A stretch of 64,000 bases of DNA from the NCBI GenBank assembly GCA_016208315.1, contig JACQYF010000061.1, forward strand, positions 1 through 64,000, given 5' to 3'. The DNA is from Chloroflexota bacterium. GTDB taxonomy: Bacteria > Chloroflexota > Anaerolineae > UBA4142. A model generated the notes under the pieces. The model worked only from the letters and a program-made list of their open reading frames with translations, searched no databases and was not told the origin of the DNA. Below, one piece after another: positions 59,432 through 64,000 of this stretch (positions are counted from its first letter, which is position 1; each line of letters opens with the position of its first letter). The translations under genes were made by a program, and so were the position numbers.

Positions 59432-60891
59432 CCGTTGGAACAGCGAATCAGCAAATCGAACGACCTGCTCCGAGCCACCGGGCGGCACGCCAAATTGTAA
59501 TGGCCGCCCTGGTCGGCGTCGCGCTCGGCAGCGCCGCGATTTTCATTCCGTATCTACCCGCTCTGTGGGCGCCTTTTGTCGTGCTGGCGATTGTTTTTCC
59601 GTTCGTCGCGATGATGGTTGGCAGCGTGCGGAAATTGCTGCTTGCCGCCATCATCTTCGACATCGCCTTTCCAATGGATATTCACTTGTTCTACCACCCG
59701 GCCGAGGCCGAGTTCGGCGCGCTGGGTGGCTTGAACATTTCGGCGACGACGGTGGCCCTGACGGTACTGTACGCTCTGTGGATCGGCAAACTCTTGAGCA
59801 AGGCCAAATCACAAGCCCGACCACGCGCATGGTTGGGGCCTGGCGCGCCCCTCGCGGTCTACGTCGGATTTGCCGCGCTCTCGATCCTCGCGGCGCGGAA
59901 TACGTCGCTTGCGCTGTTTGAAGTTTTCTTACTCGTCCAGACACTGCTGTTGTTTATCTACATCGTCGGCACGGTGCGGACGCGCGAGGACGTGATTTTC
60001 CTCGTGACGATCATACTCATCTGTCTGGTGTTAGAAAGCGTGCTAATGATTCTCGCTCCGCTTGGCTTGCGCTTCGAACTGGGGAATCTCGCTAACCGCG
60101 TTGACCTTGAAGCGGGCCGCGTCGCCGGGACATTTTTCCGCACTGCCGGCACGGTCGGTTCGCCGATCCTCGCGGCGAGTTACGTCAGTCTCTTGCTCGC
60201 GCCGGCCCTCGGCGTCTTGTTGACGCCCCTCGGCAAAGGCCAAAAGTGGTTGGCGGCGCTCGCGCTCGTTTTGGGCAGCATCGCCCTGATTCTCACTTTT
60301 TCGCGGGGCGGGTGGATCGCCGGCGGACTGCCCATCCTGATCTTGTGCTTTTTGGCCTGGCGACGCCGCTGGATATCGCCCGCCATTCCGGTGGCAATCA
60401 TCGGCTTGGCGCTCTTCGTCGGCGTGCTCTTTCGCGATGCGGTGACGGCGCGCGCGTTTAATCAGATCAGCGCCTACGACCGGATTCCCTTGGCCGAGAT
60501 CGCGTTCGACGTGATCCGCGACCACCCCGTGCTTGGAGTCGGGTCAAACAACATCGTCGTCGCGATGCGGGATTACCTCACGCCGGATTTCGCGGGCGCG
60601 TGGATTTATGCCATTCACGACAAATACCTCCTCGTCTGGTCGGAGACGGGGATTGGCGCGCTGCTCGCTTTTCTTGCGTTTCTGTGGATGACGATTCGAC
60701 GCGGCTGGCGAACCTGGCAGTGGCGCGACCGGTTGCTGTCGCCGTTGGGCCTGGCGATCGCGCTGGGAGTGGTTGGGCAGATGGCCCACATGTTTGTGGA
60801 CGTGTTCAACAGCCGCCCGCAAATCCAATCGCTGTGGCTAGTCGCCGCGCTCGTGACGGCGATTTCCAATCTGGAGGCAGCCGGAGACTGA
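59428..60891 (+). CDS. O-antigen ligase/polymerase family membrane protein (Wzy-like)
   Basis: Polytopic protein of 487 residues with about 11-12 membrane helices and a periplasmic loop typical of Wzy/WaaL proteins, containing DRIPLAEIAFDVIRDHPVLGVGSNNI (the H..G.G segment of the ligase domain). Role: polymerises or transfers lipid-linked repeat units. ATG overlaps the preceding stop (ATGA) and its TGA overlaps the flippase ATG (TGATG), so translation is coupled. Confidence 0.9.
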   Translation: MTVGTANQQIERPAPSHRAARQIVMAALVGVALGSAAIFIPYLPALWAPFVVLAIVFPFVAMMVGSVRKLLLAAIIFDIAFPMDIHLFYHPAEAEFGALGGLNISATTVALTVLYALWIGKLLSKAKSQARPRAWLGPGAPLAVYVGFAALSILAARNTSLALFEVFLLVQTLLLFIYIVGTVRTREDVIFLVTIILICLVLESVLMILAPLGLRFELGNLANRVDLEAGRVAGTFFRTAGTVGSPILAASYVSLLLAPALGVLLTPLGKGQKWLAALALVLGSIALILTFSRGGWIAGGLPILILCFLAWRRRWISPAIPVAIIGLALFVGVLFRDAVTARAFNQISAYDRIPLAEIAFDVIRDHPVLGVGSNNIVVAMRDYLTPDFAGAWIYAIHDKYLLVWSETGIGALLAFLAFLWMTIRRGWRTWQWRDRLLSPLGLAIALGVVGQMAHMFVDVFNSRPQIQSLWLVAALVTAISNLEAAGD

Positions 60892-62558
60892 TGACAGCCA
60901 GCGCGTTGATTCGGATCACCAAAAACACATTTGCCCTTTCGCTGGCGCGAATGGGCATCGTCGCCTTCACGGTCGTGTTTACGATTTTCGCCGCGCGCGT
61001 GTTGGGCGTGGAGGGCTTTGGCAAGTACGCGCTGGTGCGCGGCTATTTCGAATTGTTTCTCAGCTTAGCTTCGACCGGATTGGCGATCGTCATCACGCGC
61101 GAGATTGCCAAGCGCGTCGAGTGGACGGCGCGTTATCTCAGTACCGCGTTTGCGCTGGTCGCGGGGCTGGCCCTGGCGTCAACCACTCTGCTTGCCATTC
61201 TCGGTCGCGGTTTCGACTATGCGTCCGACACCGAACTGGCGCTCTGGCTCGCGTCGCTCGCGCTGTTCCCGGCGGCCGGCGCAGCATTGGTCGAGGGCGC
61301 GTTTATCGCGGCTGAAAAAGCCGAATACGTGACCGTCGGCACTATAATCGAAAATATCTTGCGGACGGCGCTGAGCTTGTGGGCGCTCTTTGCCGGTCAC
61401 GGTTTGTTCGCCCTGTTCGTTGTTTTGTTTGTGACACGCAGCGTCATGGTCGGATTCTACTTGGCGACGCTGCACCTCCGCGTGGCGAAATTACGCTGGT
61501 ATTTTGACTGGACATTTATGAAGCAACTGGTGCGCGATTGGCGCGTCTTTGCGCTCGAAAATTGGTTCTCGACCCTGTTCCTGAGTCTCGGCGTCATCAT
61601 TCTCTCGCTGTTTCACGGCGAACGCGCCGTCGGCCCGTATGCCGCCGCGGACCGCATCCTTACGCCCGTCGGCCTTTTCGCCGGCAGCTACCGGGACGCC
61701 ATCTTTCCGTATTTATCGCGATCATTCCAAGAATCGCGCGACGCAATCCATCGCGTTACGGAGCAGTCGGTCAAGTACATGCTTGCGCTCGTACTGCCCG
61801 GCGCGATTCTCATCTCGGTGCTCGCCGACACGATCATCCGGCTGCTCTACACCGACGCGTATGCCGAGTCGGTCCCGATCCTGCGCGTGCTCGTGTGGGT
61901 GCTCGTCCTGCGGTTTACGAATCCGTTCCTGAGTTTCACGCTCTTTGCGCGGGGCGAGCAAACGACCAGTCTGAAAGTAGCCGCGATCAGTTTCGCCGTC
62001 TATCTCGCGGTCTCGCTCTGGATGATTCCCCAGTGGGGCGCGGTGGGAACGGCCGGTTCGCTCTTGCTCGCGATGTTCGCCGCGTTCCTGCTCTACTTTT
62101 TCTTCGTTTTCGGGACTGCGCGTGCGAGGGAAACGCTGTCGAACATCACGCGCATCGCTCTCGCCGCGGGAATCACAGGCGTCTTTGCGACGGCCCTCCG
62201 GGATAGCGGCCTGAACCTGCCGTTGCTCGTCACCTCCATCGCCGCGCTCTACATCCTGCTGCTCTTTGCGCTGCGCGTGCCTTCGCAGGGCGATATGGAT
62301 TTGTTTCGCAGAATGGCAGCAAAACTATCCGCGAATCTCTCTGTCATTGCGAGGAGCGTCCTGAGCGGAGCAGCGTTCTTTGCTGCGGAGTCGAAGGATC
62401 GCGACGAAGCAATCTCCAACTCGCGAATTGGGGATTGCTTCGCACACCTGCCCTGGCAGGCGGTGCCAGGGAAAAACGCTCGCAATGACATTCGCGAGGA
62501 TTCGCCGGACGAACCCCGTCCGCGAGGATTCGCGGATAATAGAAAGACGGCTGAGTAA
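60891..62558 (+). CDS. Oligosaccharide flippase (Wzx/MATE-like) with repeat-derived tail
   Basis: Membrane flippase of 555 residues of the polysaccharide transport/MOP superfamily, with about 14 helices up to residue 470 (ARMGIVAFTVVFTIFAARVLGVEGFGKYALVRG at the start is typical). It moves lipid-linked sugar units across the membrane. From about residue 485 the sequence (NLSVIARSVLSGAAFFAAESK onward) is encoded by a MITE-like repeat (62342-62490) and further palindromes, an unnatural hydrophilic tail of about 70 residues. Confidence 0.9.
   Translation: MTASALIRITKNTFALSLARMGIVAFTVVFTIFAARVLGVEGFGKYALVRGYFELFLSLASTGLAIVITREIAKRVEWTARYLSTAFALVAGLALASTTLLAILGRGFDYASDTELALWLASLALFPAAGAALVEGAFIAAEKAEYVTVGTIIENILRTALSLWALFAGHGLFALFVVLFVTRSVMVGFYLATLHLRVAKLRWYFDWTFMKQLVRDWRVFALENWFSTLFLSLGVIILSLFHGERAVGPYAAADRILTPVGLFAGSYRDAIFPYLSRSFQESRDAIHRVTEQSVKYMLALVLPGAILISVLADTIIRLLYTDAYAESVPILRVLVWVLVLRFTNPFLSFTLFARGEQTTSLKVAAISFAVYLAVSLWMIPQWGAVGTAGSLLLAMFAAFLLYFFFVFGTARARETLSNITRIALAAGITGVFATALRDSGLNLPLLVTSIAALYILLLFALRVPSQGDMDLFRRMAAKLSANLSVIARSVLSGAAFFAAESKDRDEAISNSRIGDCFAHLPWQAVPGKNARNDIREDSPDEPRPRGFADNRKTAE
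62342..62490. repeat. MITE-like palindromic repeat inside the flippase 3' end
   Basis: Terminal arms TGTCATTGCGAG / CTCGCAATGACA (62342-62353, 62479-62490) and inner CGAAGCAATCTCC / GGGGATTGCTTCG (62405-62417, 62430-62442). Same family as 44651-44752. It is read through in frame. Confidence 0.9.
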
Positions 62559-62561
62559 CCG

Positions 62562-63581
62562 ATGGCGACGATGATGCAAGCCCCCCGAATCGCGGTGATC
62601 GGCTGCGGCGCGATCGCCGAGATGTTCTACCTGCCCGCCCTCGCGCGTTTCCCCGCCGTCATTCAAACTCTCGTTCTCGTGGACAGCAATCCGAAACGGC
62701 TGCAAGAACTGGGCGAGAGATTCAACGTCGGGCAACGCGTCCAGTATTACGACGAAATCGCAGAGCGCGTGGACGGCGCGATCGTCGCGCTGCCGCATCA
62801 ACTGCACTATCGAGTTTCGATGGATTTCTTGGGCCGGGGCGCGCACGTGCTGTGCGAAAAGCCCCTCGCCGAATCCGCGTCGCAGGCGCAAGAGATGATC
62901 GCGCAGAGCGAACGCGCGGGTGTGACACTGGCCGTGAACAATACCCGCCGGCTGTTCCCCGCGTATTCGAAAGTGAAAGAACTGATCGCGCAAGGGGAAG
63001 TCGGCGAGCCGGTCGCGCTGCGGTACGTGGACGGCGAGCGATTCAATTGGCCGACGGCATCGGGCTTTTATTTCAAGGGAAGAAAACGCGGCGTGCTGTT
63101 CGACCGCGGGGCGCACGGTTTGGATGCCATCTGCTGGTGGTTGGGGGGCAAACCGAATCTCGTCAAGTCGGAGAACGATTCCTTTGGCGGCGTGGAGGGC
63201 GTCGCGTCAGTCGAGTTCGAGCGCGGCAAGTGCCGCGGTCAAGCGCACTTCAATTGGTTGAATAAGCTGGAGAACCGGTACTGCGTTGTCGGCGAGAGTG
63301 GAGCTATCGAAAGCGGCATCGAGGATTGGTGGGCGCTGAAGGTGAAATCGAAATCAGGTAAGGCGAAACTGATTCGTTTGACCGCGCCGGAGAAAACGTA
63401 CAATGATTTTGCCACGCGGCTCGTCGCTAATTTCATTGACGTTGTGGAAGGACGCGCGCAGCCGCTCGTGCCCGCGCGGGCGGTACTCGACTCGCTCGAA
63501 TTCATTGACGAATGTTATCAGCGCGCGACCCGCTATTGGATGCCGTGGTACGACAATTGGGAGAGCAGGGATGGGGGGTAG
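62562..63581 (+). CDS. Gfo/Idh/MocA family oxidoreductase, second copy
   Basis: Protein of 339 residues. Nucleotide motif IAVIGCGAIAEMFYLPALARFP, catalytic region HVLCEKPLAESASQAQEM (about 92), C-terminal domain with GVLFDRGAHGLDAICWWLGG. It differs clearly from the first copy, so it is not a recent duplicate. Acts on a nucleotide sugar, polyol or similar. Start ATG 62562 lies 3 nt after the flippase stop; ATG 62571 or 62574 are alternatives. Ends overlapping the SDR gene by 11 bp. Confidence 0.88.
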   Translation: MATMMQAPRIAVIGCGAIAEMFYLPALARFPAVIQTLVLVDSNPKRLQELGERFNVGQRVQYYDEIAERVDGAIVALPHQLHYRVSMDFLGRGAHVLCEKPLAESASQAQEMIAQSERAGVTLAVNNTRRLFPAYSKVKELIAQGEVGEPVALRYVDGERFNWPTASGFYFKGRKRGVLFDRGAHGLDAICWWLGGKPNLVKSENDSFGGVEGVASVEFERGKCRGQAHFNWLNKLENRYCVVGESGAIESGIEDWWALKVKSKSGKAKLIRLTAPEKTYNDFATRLVANFIDVVEGRAQPLVPARAVLDSLEFIDECYQRATRYWMPWYDNWESRDGG

Positions 63582-64000
63582 AACAGTACTAGTGACCGGG
63601 GCGACCGGCTTTATCGGCGGCTGGGTAGCCGAGGCGATGTATCTCAGCGAACTGGGCCGCGTGCGCGCGGGAATCAAAAATTGGGCGCACGCCGCGCGGC
63701 TGGCGCGCTGGCCCATCGAAATCGTGCCCTGCGATGTGCTCGACCCAGACCAACTCGCCCTGGCCATGTCGGGGGCCGATCTCGTGGTTCATTGCGCGGT
63801 GGGAAATCGCGTGGTGGTGGTCGAGGGCACGCGGAACGTGTTGGCCGCGGCCCAGAGGTCGGGGGTCGAGCGCGTGGTTCACTTGAGCACCGCAGAAGTT
63901 TACGGCAACGCAAGCGGCAACATCGCCGAGACGTGCGGCTATCAATACACTGGGAGCGAATACGCCGACTCGAAAATTGACGCGGAAAAACTGTGCTGGG
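63571..64000 (+). CDS. Extended SDR, NAD-dependent epimerase/dehydratase, 3'-truncated by window edge
   Basis: The open frame from ATG 63571 runs to the end of the window: 143 residues seen of an expected 300 or so. Starts GGRTVLVTGATGFIGGWVAE (GxxGxxG NAD motif at about 10-16), then the LSTAEVYG motif with the catalytic Ser/Thr and the YADSK catalytic Tyr/Lys at about 131-135. Likely a nucleotide-sugar epimerase, dehydratase or reductase for the polysaccharide locus, coupled to the upstream Gfo/Idh gene by overlap. Confidence 0.88.
   Translation, partial: MGGRTVLVTGATGFIGGWVAEAMYLSELGRVRAGIKNWAHAARLARWPIEIVPCDVLDPDQLALAMSGADLVVHCAVGNRVVVVEGTRNVLAAAQRSGVERVVHLSTAEVYGNASGNIAETCGYQYTGSEYADSKIDAEKLCW

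Noticed and set aside
1-64000. tRNA, rRNA or tmRNA genes
   Set aside because: All intergenic gaps were inspected; none shows a tRNA-like cloverleaf or rRNA sequence by eye, though a covariance search was not possible.

Overview
The window is a 64 kb piece of a GC-rich bacterial chromosome, densely coded and mostly on the + strand. It most resembles a member of the Chloroflexota. That placement is an inference from several things together: a fused response regulator/thioredoxin-reductase-like gene paired with a UBP zinc-finger gene, fused membrane/spermidine-synthase-like proteins, threonine-proline linkers in surface proteins, a form I CO dehydrogenase, a hemQ-containing haem operon, and a very high load of short palindromic repeats. 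No rRNA or tRNA gene was found to test it.

Layout: 1-7.6 kb holds the 3' end of an M20 peptidase, a large secreted protein on the minus strand, and a DUF58 / transglutaminase (TgpA-like) / lipoprotein operon. 7.8-9.8 kb holds the fused response regulator-flavoprotein and a UBP zinc finger. 9.8-12.9 kb is an osmoprotectant ABC transporter operon whose ATPase gene carries an internal deletion and frameshift. 13.0-19.8 kb is an aerobic CO dehydrogenase locus: coxM-coxS-coxL with the form I active-site motif AYRCSFR, four small genes, an XdhC/CoxI-type maturation gene with a YHS tail, and coxG. 19.8-27.7 kb carries a secreted beta-helix protein, a beta-hydroxyacid dehydrogenase, a GspE-like/GAF/PP2C signalling protein, a PAC2 protein, and a minus-strand operon (DUF4491, fused membrane/spermidine-synthase-like protein, YdcF-like). 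27.8-32.5 kb is a DMSO-reductase-family operon (dmsA, an unknown anchored protein, a fused dmsB-dmsC). 32.6-36.3 kb has a damaged tandem thioredoxin gene, mtnP, a receiver-histidine kinase and a MerR-like regulator. 36.3-44.6 kb is a haem operon of coproporphyrin-pathway type (hemA, hemC-hemD fusion, hemB, hemQ, hemY/cgoX, an unknown 68-residue gene, hemE, hemH). 44.7-47.9 kb holds three minus-strand genes. 48.0-54.1 kb is a membrane-stress cluster (DUF2207, zinc ribbon, MNT/HEPN pair, DUF4178, PspA, SPFH). 54.2-64 kb ends in a glycerophosphodiesterase and a surface-polysaccharide operon (Wzz/BY-kinase, WbaP-like transferase, two Gfo/Idh oxidoreductases, polymerase, flippase, SDR), preceded by a probable transcribed leader RNA with a strong intrinsic terminator.

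The most distinctive feature of the window is its repeats. Several families of perfect or near-perfect palindromes sit between genes, form gene ends (often supplying a TAG stop), or are inserted in frame inside conserved genes. A second class consists of tandem 7-8 bp units, about 9-22 in the clearest arrays, in which the first block is the inverted complement of the second, so each locus folds into one hairpin with its own locus-specific sequence. Several sigma70-type promoters are unusually close to consensus, and two place the predicted transcription start at the ATG (leaderless mRNAs).
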